From JALZAH01 sp051000755 (GTDB taxonomy: Bacteria > Actinomycetota > Acidimicrobiia > Acidimicrobiales > Palsa-688), in contig JBPCNZ010000161.1 of the NCBI GenBank assembly GCA_051000755.1, positions 1 through 12,456 of the forward strand: a stretch of 12,456 nt of DNA. The letters are read 5' to 3'. This document shows positions 1 through 7,344 of this stretch, piece after piece. The notes below the pieces were generated by a model that was not told where the DNA came from, searched no databases, and worked only from the letters and a program-made list of their open reading frames with translations. Within the stretch, counting starts at the first letter, position 1. Every line of letters starts with the position of its first letter. The position numbers were made by a program, and so were the translations under genes.

Positions 1-54
1 AGCCAACTCAACAACCTCGGCTACCAAGTCAACCTCGAACCAGCCGCCGCCTGA
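1..54 (+). CDS. C-terminal tail of a protein entering from the left edge, possibly a transposase
   Basis: The window opens inside a reading frame whose last 17 residues are SQLNNLGYQVNLEPAAA, closed by TGA at 52-54. The ending (hydrophobic, LGYxVxLEPAA) reminds me of the C-termini of some actinobacterial transposases, but 17 residues cannot assign a family. The idea is strengthened by what lies next to it: about 70 bp further on, the minus-strand acyl-CoA dehydrogenase stops abruptly before its C-terminal domain, as expected if an insertion sequence had landed in it. What is seen is an open frame and a stop; the transposase call is inference. It could equally be the end of an ordinary host gene joined by a rearrangement. 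Confidence 0.35.
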   Translation, partial: SQLNNLGYQVNLEPAAA

Positions 55-122
55 CCCACCGCCCCGAACCCCACCCCGGCCGTGACCGACGTCGGCGACC
101 CACTCACGGTTCATTCTCGTTT
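1..122 (+). mobile_element. Possible right end of an insertion sequence (boundary estimated)
   Basis: This segment holds the tail of a plus-strand ORF and a 68-bp non-coding stretch with a perfect 10-bp palindrome, CCGACGTCGG, at 86-95. It ends where recognisable acyl-CoA dehydrogenase sequence begins; the last family-like residues (GFRYLL) are encoded down to about position 123. I place the junction near 122/123 because the codons beyond it (Lys-Arg-Glu-stop) do not continue the family pattern. The left end of the element lies outside the window, so no terminal inverted repeat or target-site duplication can be tested here. The family is unknown. Confidence 0.3.
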
Positions 123-842
123 CAGGAGATAGCGAAATCCGTGGCCCTCCTCGCCGACCCGGTCGGCGAGGGAGACCTCGAGGCCGTCGTAGACCACCTC
201 GCAGGAGGCGACGGCGTTGCGCCCCATCTTGGGGATGGGGGTGATGTGCACGGCCGGGTCCTTGAGGTTGGCCACCAGCAGCGTCATGCCGTCGGAGGGG
301 TGGGCCACCTCCGCCTTGGGCGTGGTCCGCACCAGCAGCAGGACCTTGTCGGACTCGAGGGCCTTCGAGGTCCACACCTTGCGCCCGTGGACCCGGTAGT
401 GATCGCCTTCGAGGACCGCCCTGGTCGTGATCGATGTCGTGTCCAGCCCGGCGTCGGGCTCGGTGACGCCGAAGGCCACGTGCAGCCTTCCTGCCGCCAC
501 GTCCGGGAGGATCCGGGCCTTGAGCTCGTCGGAGCCGTGGGCCACGACCGGGTGCATGCCGAAGATGGACAGGTGGATGGCGCTGGCCCCATTCATGCAC
601 GCTCCACTGGCGGCCACCTCTTCGAGGACGATGGCAGCCTCGGTGATCCCCTGGCCCCCGCCGCCGTGCTCGGCGGGGATGGCGATGCCGATCCAGCCGC
701 CAGCGGCCATGACGTCGTAGAACGGCCACGGGAACTCATGATTGCGGTCGAGCTCGGCCCAGTAGGAGTCGTCGAACGCAGAGCACACCTGACGCACGGC
801 CTGGCGAATGGCCTGATGATCCTCGTCCTCGTCGAAGCGCAT
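111..842 (-). CDS. C-terminally truncated acyl-CoA dehydrogenase (probably non-functional)
   Basis: The 243-residue product matches the N-terminal helical domain and the middle beta domain of FAD-dependent acyl-CoA dehydrogenases, which oxidise acyl-CoA thioesters at the alpha-beta bond. It carries the family motif VTEPDAG at residues 126-132 and the glycine run HGGGGQG at 59-65. Complete members have about 380 residues. This one ends at GFRYLLKRE, just where the C-terminal four-helix domain, with its substrate-binding and catalytic residues, should begin. About 140 residues are missing. The ATG start is supported by a GGAAGG ribosome site seven bases upstream. The stop lies beside a probable insertion-sequence end, which explains the loss. 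It is a paralogue of the complete dehydrogenase at 1323-2474 and may once have been its partner. The family call is firm; loss of function is inferred. Confidence 0.8.
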   Translation of the reverse strand: MRFDEDEDHQAIRQAVRQVCSAFDDSYWAELDRNHEFPWPFYDVMAAGGWIGIAIPAEHGGGGQGITEAAIVLEEVAASGACMNGASAIHLSIFGMHPVVAHGSDELKARILPDVAAGRLHVAFGVTEPDAGLDTTSITTRAVLEGDHYRVHGRKVWTSKALESDKVLLLVRTTPKAEVAHPSDGMTLLVANLKDPAVHITPIPKMGRNAVASCEVVYDGLEVSLADRVGEEGHGFRYLLKRE

Positions 843-943
843 AAGGCGACCTTCCTTCTCCTGCTGGGCAACATTGACCCTGCAGACTCCCAGCGAGGAC
901 CGCCGCAGAACCTACAGTGAGCCCATCAGGTTGGCTTGATTGC

Positions 944-954
944 GAAAGAAAGGA
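944..954 (+). promoter_or_regulatory. Ribosome binding site deciding the GTG start of the PRC-barrel gene
   Basis: The purine run GAAAGAAAGGA ends five bases before GTG at 960. A TTG at 936 opens the frame earlier but has no comparable site, and the family-like sequence begins after the GTG. This favours the start at 960. Confidence 0.6.
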
Positions 955-959
955 CCCGC

Positions 960-1313
960 GTGGCGTTCATAGAGAACATCAACCAGTGGACGGGCAAGGA
1001 CGTCCTCGGTGCTGATGGCGAGAAGATCGGCAGGCTAACCGACACCTACTACGACGCCGAGACCGACATCGCCCAGTTCCTGGTGGTGGAGACGGGCGCC
1101 CTGCGCAAGCATCTCGTCCTCGTCCCCGCCGGTGGCGCGACCGGCAGCCCTGACCACCTCACCGTACCGATCGACAAGGACACCGTGAGCAAGGCCCCGA
1201 CGATCGTGGCCGGGGACCTGAGCCTGGAGGAGGAGCAGCAGGCCTTCGAGCACTACGGCTTCGAGTACTCCGCCGCCTCCACACCCGGCGGCCGGCGGCT
1301 GGTCCGCCACTGA
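960..1313 (+). CDS. PRC-barrel domain protein
   Basis: The small soluble protein (117 residues from the GTG) fits the PRC-barrel fold found in the H subunit of photosynthetic reaction centres, in RimM and in many stand-alone bacterial proteins. Residues about 10-75 hold the typical pattern: WTGKDVLGADGEKIGRL, then an acidic turn (YYDAETD) and a beta strand (QFLVVETG). A linker follows with SKAPTI and a GDLSLEEE...EHYG ending, which is common in actinobacterial and desiccation- or stress-linked members. There is no signal peptide or membrane segment. It is the only rightward gene in the left half. It diverges from the truncated dehydrogenase and converges on the complete one, with only 9 bp between their stops. 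The role is unknown; members are usually thought to be protein- or RNA-interaction modules. The fold call is good, but any function would be a guess. Confidence 0.8.
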   Translation: MAFIENINQWTGKDVLGADGEKIGRLTDTYYDAETDIAQFLVVETGALRKHLVLVPAGGATGSPDHLTVPIDKDTVSKAPTIVAGDLSLEEEQQAFEHYGFEYSAASTPGGRRLVRH

Positions 1314-1322
1314 CGGCCCAGA

Positions 1323-2474
1323 TCAGTAGGAGCGGGGCAGGCCGAGGGTGTGCTGGGCCACATAGTTGAGCACCATCTCCCGGCTGACCGGCGCGATGCG
1401 CAGCAACCGGGCCATGCCCCACAGGTGAGCCAGCCCGTATTCCGAGGCCATGCCGTTGCCGCCGTGGGTCTGGATGGCGGCGTCCAAGGCGGCGAGGGCC
1501 GCCTCGGCGGCGGCGTACTTGGCCATGTTGGACGCCTCCCCGGCCGGATGCCCGTGATCGTGGGCCCAGGCCGCCTTCACCGTCATCAACCGGGCCAGCT
1601 CGACGTTGATGGCCGCTTGGGCGAGGGGATGGCTGACACCCTGGTGGGCGCCGATGGGCTGATCCCACACCTGCCGCTCGCAGGCATAGGTCGACGCCTT
1701 GGCCAGGGCATAGCGGCCGATGCCGTTCTCGATGGCGGCGCCGGCGATCCGCTCCGGGTTGAGCCCGCTGAACACCATGCGCAAACCGGCGCCCACCTCG
1801 CCGATGAGGCGGTCCGAGCCCACCCGCACCTCGTCGAAGAACAGCTGGAACTGCTTCTCGGGTGCCCCCACCTCCACGGGGATGTGGACTCGCTCGAGCC
1901 CGGCGCTTTCGCAGTCGACGACGAACAGCGACAGCTGGGCCCGCCCGTCGTCGGCCGCGCCCGTCCTGGCCACGGTGAGCACCCGCGGCGCCTCGTCCAC
2001 CCCGGAGATGTAGGTCTTGGTTCCCGACACGACCCACCCATCGCCGTCCCGCTCCGCCTTCGTGGAGATGCGGTGGGAGTTGGATCCGGCGTCGGGCTCG
2101 GTGATGGCGAAGATCATCTTCTCCCGGCCCGCGGCCATGGCCGGGAACCAGCGCCCCTGCTGGTCGTCGGTACCGTAGCGCTTGATCACCTCGCCGCAGA
2201 TCGCCGACGACACCAGCAGCAACAGAAGCGGGCAGCCCATCGCCGCGGTCTCCTCGCACACGACGGCCAACTCGGAGATGCCCATCCCGCCGCCGCCGTA
2301 CCGCTCCGGCAGGTTGACGCCGATGAATCCGCCGTCGCCCAGCGCCTCCCACAGCTCCGTGGTCCTCCCGTCCATCGCCGCTTGCTTCTGGTAGTAGCCG
2401 GGCCCGAAGGCGGTCGTCACCTTCGCCACCGACTCCCGCAACATCATCGTCTCGGGGGTTTCCTCGAAATCCAT
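1323..2474 (-). CDS. Acyl-CoA dehydrogenase family protein
   Basis: This is a full-length (383 residues) FAD enzyme of the acyl-CoA dehydrogenase family, expected to act in the cytoplasm on acyl-CoA substrates and pass electrons to ETF. The N-terminal helical domain spans about 1-120. The beta domain has ITEPDAGSN at 124-132. The C-terminal helical domain includes RQVWDQPIG at 267-275 and the signature QTHGGNGMASEY at 335-346. The position of the medium-chain-type catalytic glutamate (normally YEGT) reads APVS, with Pro362, so that base is absent. Glu241, in GLNPERI, sits where isovaleryl-CoA and long-chain dehydrogenases carry their base. The ATG shares one base with the RNase J stop (TGATG), so translation is probably coupled. 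The substrate cannot be told. It may alternatively be the non-catalytic half of a heteromeric dehydrogenase. Confidence 0.92.
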   Translation of the reverse strand: MDFEETPETMMLRESVAKVTTAFGPGYYQKQAAMDGRTTELWEALGDGGFIGVNLPERYGGGGMGISELAVVCEETAAMGCPLLLLLVSSAICGEVIKRYGTDDQQGRWFPAMAAGREKMIFAITEPDAGSNSHRISTKAERDGDGWVVSGTKTYISGVDEAPRVLTVARTGAADDGRAQLSLFVVDCESAGLERVHIPVEVGAPEKQFQLFFDEVRVGSDRLIGEVGAGLRMVFSGLNPERIAGAAIENGIGRYALAKASTYACERQVWDQPIGAHQGVSHPLAQAAINVELARLMTVKAAWAHDHGHPAGEASNMAKYAAAEAALAALDAAIQTHGGNGMASEYGLAHLWGMARLLRIAPVSREMVLNYVAQHTLGLPRSY

Positions 2475-4135
2475 CAGACCTCCATGACGACCGGGACGAT
2501 CATGGGGCGACGCCGGGTTCGTTCCTGGACGAACTTGCCGAGGGACTGGCGGGTCCGGCGCCGCAGTGTCTCGAAGTCGGGCGCCCCCGAGTCCTTGCCC
2601 CCCTCCAGGGCCTGGCGGACCGCTTCGCGTGCTTCGCCGAGCAGGTTTTCCGCTTCCGGTGCGTAGACCCAGCCCCGGGTGATGATCTCCGGTCCGGTCA
2701 GGACCTCGCCGCTCTTGGCGTCGACGGTGACGACCACCACGACCACGCCCTCTTCGGCGAGGACCTTGCGGTCCCGCAGGACCCCCTGCCCGACGTCGCC
2801 GACGATGCCGTCGACATAGAGGTAGCCGGCGGGGACGGTCCCGGCGAAGTCGATGCCAGCCTCGTCCAGCTCGACGATGTCGCCGTCCTCGGCCAGGAGG
2901 ATGCGGCTCTGGGGCACCCCCATGAACTCGGCCAGCCGGGCGTGGTGGGTGAGGTGACGGAACTCACCGTGGACGGGTATGAACGCCGCCGGCCGGGTCA
3001 GCGACAGCAGCGTCTTGAGCTCCTCCCGGCGGGCATGGCCGCTGACGTGGACCGGAGCCAGGCCGGAGTGGACGACGTCGGCACCGAGGCGGGTCAGGCC
3101 GTCGATCACCTTGCCGACCGAGGTCTCGTTGCCGGGGATGGCATGGGAGGAGAGGACGACCAGGTCCCCATCGCCCACCGTCAGCCACCGGTTCTCCGAG
3201 GCGGCCATGAGCGCAAGCGCCGACATGGGCTCCCCCTGGGAGCCGGTCGAGATCACGCAGACGCGGCGGGGGTCGAGGTCGCTGATCTTCTCGATGTCGA
3301 CCAGGCTGGCATCGGGGATGGACAGAAGCCCCATGGAGCGGGCCAGGGCCACGTTCTTGCCCATGGAGCGACCCAGGGTGGCGATGGTGCGCCCCTGGGC
3401 GATGGCGGCGTCGGCGATCTGCTGGATGCGGTGGATGTGGCTGGCGAAGCAGGCCACGATGATCCGCTTGTCGGGGTGGTGGGAGAAGAGATCCCGCAGG
3501 ACGCCGCCCACGCTGCTCTCACTGGAGGTGTGGCCCTCCTCCTCGGCGTTGGTGGAGTCCGACAGCAGGAGGCGGATCCCCGACTCGCTGGCGATGGCAC
3601 CGATCCGGGCCAGGTCCGTGGCCCGCCCGTCGATGGGGGTCAGGTCGATCTTGAAGTCGCCGGAGTGGAGGATGGTACCCACCGGGGTGTGGAAGGCGGT
3701 GGCGAAACCGTGGGGCACCGAGTGGGTGACGGGGATGAACTCCACGTCGAACGGCCCGATCTTGCGTCGCTCCCCGTCGTGGACGGTGATGAGCTCGGTG
3801 CGCTCGAGGAGGCCCGCCTCCTCGATGCGGCTGCGGGCCAGGCCAAGGGTCAGCGCCGACCCGTAGAGGGGCAGGCGCATCTCCCGGAGCAGGAAGCTCA
3901 GCCCACCGCAATGGTCCTCGTGGCCGTGGGTCAGGATGACCCCCTCGACCCGGTCCTTGTTGTCGATGATGTAGGTGAAGTCGGGCAGCACCAGGTCCAC
4001 GCCGGGCATGTCCGAGTCGGGGAACATGATCCCGCAGTCGAGGATCATGATGCGCCCGTCGACCTCGATGCAGGCGCAGTTGCGCCCGATCTCGCCCAGG
4101 CCCCCGAGGAAGACGACCCTGACCGGCGCCGTCAT
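2474..4135 (-). CDS. rnj: Ribonuclease J (metallo-beta-lactamase/beta-CASP)
   Basis: RNase J is a zinc-dependent endonuclease and 5'-3' exonuclease that matures rRNA and degrades mRNA. The 553-residue product has the family length. The metallo-beta-lactamase core carries THGHEDH at 69-75, His138 (VTHS), GDFKID at 159-164 and SDSTNAE at 192-198. The beta-CASP insert follows, with STGSQGEP at 296-303 and the RNA-binding SGHA at 365-368. PVHGE at 387-391 supplies a further histidine. The C-terminal domain ends RRRPMIVPVVMEV. I chose the ATG at 4135: it overlaps the dapA stop as ATGA, and it puts the conserved VRVVFLGGLGEIG right at the start. A longer frame reaching 4216 lies inside dapA and looks spurious. 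dapA followed by rnj is a standard actinobacterial pair. The co-occurrence with pnp 4.5 kb upstream groups two RNA-decay enzymes in one region. Confidence 0.97.
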   Translation of the reverse strand: MTAPVRVVFLGGLGEIGRNCACIEVDGRIMILDCGIMFPDSDMPGVDLVLPDFTYIIDNKDRVEGVILTHGHEDHCGGLSFLLREMRLPLYGSALTLGLARSRIEEAGLLERTELITVHDGERRKIGPFDVEFIPVTHSVPHGFATAFHTPVGTILHSGDFKIDLTPIDGRATDLARIGAIASESGIRLLLSDSTNAEEEGHTSSESSVGGVLRDLFSHHPDKRIIVACFASHIHRIQQIADAAIAQGRTIATLGRSMGKNVALARSMGLLSIPDASLVDIEKISDLDPRRVCVISTGSQGEPMSALALMAASENRWLTVGDGDLVVLSSHAIPGNETSVGKVIDGLTRLGADVVHSGLAPVHVSGHARREELKTLLSLTRPAAFIPVHGEFRHLTHHARLAEFMGVPQSRILLAEDGDIVELDEAGIDFAGTVPAGYLYVDGIVGDVGQGVLRDRKVLAEEGVVVVVVTVDAKSGEVLTGPEIITRGWVYAPEAENLLGEAREAVRQALEGGKDSGAPDFETLRRRTRQSLGKFVQERTRRRPMIVPVVMEV

Positions 4136-5022
4136 CGAGGCGGCCGCAGCCGGGACAGCACGGCGGTGGCCTCGTCGCGGAGACCCGGCGGCGTCGGTCC
4201 CATGGGGGCCCGGCATTCGCCCCCGGGGAGTCCCATGGCCGCCAGCATGGCCTTGGTCGGAACCGGATTCGGGGCCGCGTCGGTCGACTGGAACCGGTGC
4301 GACTCCATCAGCCGGGCATTGACGGAGCGAGCATGATCGTTGTCACCCTTGGCGAAGGCGGCGATCATCTCGGCCACCTCTTCGCCGGCCCAGTGTGCCT
4401 CCACCGAGATGACCCCGACGGCGCCGACGGCAAGAAGGGGGAGGGTGTCGGCGTCGTTGCCGCTGTAGAGCTCGAAGCCGGTCGGGGCGGCGGCGATGAC
4501 CGCGGCGGAGGCCGCCGGCGCCGCGGTGGCGTCCTTGACCCCGACGATCACCCCGTCGGCGGCGAGGCGAACGATGGTGTCCGCATCGGCTTTGCGGCCG
4601 GTCCTGATGGGAATGTCGTAGAGCATCACCGGAAGCCCCGACGCCGATGCCATGGCCCGGAGGTGGATCTCGATACCGGCCTGGGACGGACGGTTGTAGT
4701 ACGGGGTGACGGCGAGGATCCCGGCCACGCCGGCGTCGGCTGCCTCCTTGGCCAGGTGAGCCGAGTGGGCGGTGTCGGAGGTGCCGGCGCCCGCCACCAC
4801 GGGCACGGTCACGGCCTCGGTCACGGCCCGCCACAGGTCGACCTTCTCACCGTCGGAGAGAGTCGGACTCTCGCCGGTCGTCCCGGTGACGATCAGGCCG
4901 TCGTTGCCGTGGGCCACCAGCCATCGGGCCAGATCCACGGCGCCGTCGAGATCGAGGGCGCCTTCGTCGTCGAAGGGGGTGACCATGGCGCAGGCCACGG
5001 TGCCGAAGCGACCGCCCGCCAT
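4132..5022 (-). CDS. dapA: 4-hydroxy-tetrahydrodipicolinate synthase
   Basis: DapA condenses pyruvate with aspartate semialdehyde, the first step unique to the diaminopimelate/lysine pathway, and so feeds cell-wall and lysine synthesis. The 296-residue TIM barrel is of normal length. Visible active-site residues are Thr48-Thr49 in GTTGES (47-52), Tyr109 in TPYYNRPS, Tyr135 in LYDIPIRTG with Arg140, and the Schiff-base Lys163 in GVKDATA. These correspond to E. coli Tyr107, Tyr133, Arg138 and Lys161. The start is ATG, preceded by a weak GGGGTG-type ribosome site about 8 bases away. Its stop overlaps the RNase J start by 4 bases (ATGA), so the two are probably co-translated. Upstream, 145 bp separates it from the di-iron protein, enough for its own promoter, although I see no convincing one. 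The assignment is firm. Confidence 0.97.
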   Translation of the reverse strand: MAGGRFGTVACAMVTPFDDEGALDLDGAVDLARWLVAHGNDGLIVTGTTGESPTLSDGEKVDLWRAVTEAVTVPVVAGAGTSDTAHSAHLAKEAADAGVAGILAVTPYYNRPSQAGIEIHLRAMASASGLPVMLYDIPIRTGRKADADTIVRLAADGVIVGVKDATAAPAASAAVIAAAPTGFELYSGNDADTLPLLAVGAVGVISVEAHWAGEEVAEMIAAFAKGDNDHARSVNARLMESHRFQSTDAAPNPVPTKAMLAAMGLPGGECRAPMGPTPPGLRDEATAVLSRLRPPR

Positions 5023-5129
5023 TCAGCCACACCCCGGAGCAGAGAGAATCATGGCGGCGATGCTACCCGGGGCATGCGACACCGATCGTCGAGTATCCCC
5101 GCGTGCTGGTCAGCCAAGCCGCTCCGCCT

Positions 5130-5167
5130 CAGGCGAACCTCACCCGCCCCAGGCGACCTCACCCGCC

Positions 5168-5187
<20 letters not shown>
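5130..5187. repeat. Three imperfect 19-20 bp tandem repeats at the end of the di-iron gene
   Basis: Copies begin at 5130 (CAGGCGAACCTCACCCGCCC), 5150 (CAGGCGACCTCACCCGCCT) and 5169 (CAGGCCACCTCGCCCTGAG). The third covers the last codons and part of the stop of the minus-strand di-iron gene; the other two lie in the dapA leader. A local duplication of the gene's 3' end is the simplest explanation. No function is visible. Confidence 0.6.
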
Positions 5188-6283
<1,096 letters not shown>

Positions 6284-6343
6284 GGTCAGACCCCCTGGTT
6301 CGAAGCGGTGGGAGGGCGGGCCGCCCTGTGAGTTTCCATCGTT

Positions 6344-6371
6344 ATCTTATCGCTGACGGTAAGGGCGTCAA
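6344..6371 (-). promoter_or_regulatory. Promoter of the di-iron gene
   Basis: On the minus strand TTGACG (6366-6371) and TAAGAT (6344-6349) are separated by 16 bases, a good sigma-70/SigA-type pair. It would give a start site near 6337 and a leader of about 55 bases before the ATG at 6283. It is the clearest promoter in the window. It implies that the di-iron gene is transcribed independently of dapB. Confidence 0.6.
6347..6370. promoter_or_regulatory. Operator-like palindromes overlapping the di-iron promoter
   Basis: Plus-strand TTATCG-CTGA-CGGTAA (6347-6362) is a 16-bp dyad with one mismatch per arm pair. Overlapping it, TGACG-N7-CGTCA (6354-6358 and 6366-6370) is a second, perfect dyad. 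Together they cover the -10 edge, the spacer and the -35 box, the position of a repressor site. The size would suit a TetR-like dimer, but no regulator gene is present and the family is a guess. Confidence 0.45.
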
Positions 6372-6425
6372 GGGTTCTCCATAGGATCGCTCCCGCTGCG
6401 GGCGACCGCCCCGCCGATGCACCCC

Positions 6426-6475
6426 GAACTTGGGGGCGCCATTACCCACATGGAAGCAATGCGGCCCCCAAGTTC
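6426..6475. repeat. Perfect 12-bp inverted repeat (long hairpin) after dapB
   Basis: The arms GAACTTGGGGGC (6426-6437) and GCCCCCAAGTTC (6464-6475) are fully complementary around a 26-base centre. Part of that centre can pair further (CATT at 6440-6443 with AATG at 6458-6461). It lies 75 bases past the dapB stop and about 55 bases upstream of the di-iron promoter. It could be a terminator without a U-tract, a mobile-element relic or a protein-binding site. Confidence 0.6.
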
Positions 6476-6485
6476 CCCGGGTGGC

Positions 6486-6526
6486 GCCCGAGAGAGCTCG
6501 GGCCGGGCGGCGGGCCGCAAGGCGGC
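6486..6526 (-). terminator. Putative terminator hairpins of dapB
   Basis: Two compact stems lie 24-64 bases past the dapB stop: GCCGC-AAG-GCGGC at 6514-6526, and a 7-bp stem GCCCGAG/CTCGGGC with an AGAG loop (plus strand) at 6486-6503. No U-tract follows, which is common for actinobacterial terminators. With the longer inverted repeat at 6426-6475 they plausibly end the rpsO-to-dapB transcript. This fits the separate promoter found downstream. Confidence 0.4.
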
Positions 6527-6549
6527 GTGACGGCCGGGCGGGGGCCGGC

Positions 6550-7344
6550 TCAGATCCCGAGCACGGACTCCAGGCCGACGGTGAGCCCGGGCCGGTGGAC
6601 GACCGAGCGCACGGCGACGAGCACACCGGGCATGAACGATTCCCGGTCGATCGTGTCATGGCGGATGCTCAGGGTCTGACCTGTGGTCCCGAGCAGGACC
6701 TCCTGATGGGCGACGAGACCTCGGAGGCGAACCGAGTGGACATGGATGCCGCCAGGCCCAACACCGCCACGGGCCCCGGCCAGGACGTGGCTGAGGGTCG
6801 GGTCGGTGCTCCACTCGCCGGACGCCTCGGCCATGCGCGCCGCGGTGAGCAGGGCCGTTCCCGAGGGGGCGTCGACCTTGGCGTTGTGGTGCAACTCTAC
6901 GATCTCGGCCGTCTCGAACCACGGCGCCGCCATCTCCGCGAACCGGATCATGAGCACGGCGCCGATGGCGAAGTTGGGGGCGATGATGCAGCCCACGCCG
7001 GCGGCCGGGTCGAACTCGGCCGCTACCGACGTCAGGTCCTCGTCGCTCAGCCCCGTCGTCCCCACCACGGCGTGCAACCCGTAGGCCGCATACCAGGCCA
7101 GGTTCGTCCGGATGACACTGGGCGAGGTGAAGTCGACAACCACCTCGGCCCCGGCCGCCACCAGAGCATCGAGGTCGGCGGCGATGGCGACGCCCTCGGG
7201 ACCGGCCCCGGTCACCGCCACCAGGCTGTCGCCGGCCCGGGACGGGTCGACACCGACCACCAGCTCCATGCCGGGGTCGCCGGCAACGGCCCGGCAGACC
7301 GTCGCCCCCATCCTCCCCGCGGCCCCGACCACCCCGACCCTCAC
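6550..7344 (-). CDS. dapB: 4-hydroxy-tetrahydrodipicolinate reductase
   Basis: DapB reduces the DapA product to tetrahydrodipicolinate with NAD(P)H, the second step of the diaminopimelate branch. The 264-residue protein is of usual actinobacterial length. The Rossmann nucleotide-binding loop GAAGRMG lies at 7-13. VVGTTG at 93-98 contacts the cofactor. The catalytic segment ELHHNAKVDAPSGTA at 150-164 has His152/His153 and Lys156. The sequence VHSVRLRGLVAHQEV (202-216) is also family-typical. The start is GTG at 7344, and its bases overlap the TGA of the upstream peptidase (GTGA), so translation is probably coupled. The partner dapA is not adjacent: a di-iron gene and two non-coding gaps intervene. 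The assignment is firm. Confidence 0.97.
   Translation of the reverse strand: MRVGVVGAAGRMGATVCRAVAGDPGMELVVGVDPSRAGDSLVAVTGAGPEGVAIAADLDALVAAGAEVVVDFTSPSVIRTNLAWYAAYGLHAVVGTTGLSDEDLTSVAAEFDPAAGVGCIIAPNFAIGAVLMIRFAEMAAPWFETAEIVELHHNAKVDAPSGTALLTAARMAEASGEWSTDPTLSHVLAGARGGVGPGGIHVHSVRLRGLVAHQEVLLGTTGQTLSIRHDTIDRESFMPGVLVAVRSVVHRPGLTVGLESVLGI

Noticed and set aside
843..943. Plus-strand promoter for the PRC-barrel gene based on TTGACC
   Set aside because: No -10 box lies at an acceptable distance; the nearest candidate (TACAGT) is far too distant.
1350..2666. Long plus-strand ORF opposite the acyl-CoA dehydrogenase
   Set aside because: It is a GC-rich shadow frame with His/Gly/Arg-biased composition, antisense to a gene with clear motifs. 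Similar shadows oppose RNase J (2942-4336), the di-iron gene (4772-6331), the M16 peptidase (7506-9026) and pnp (8992-11022).
4136..4216. N-terminal extension of RNase J by 27 residues
   Set aside because: It lies wholly inside dapA, lacks a ribosome site, and family similarity begins at the ATG at 4135, which overlaps the dapA stop.
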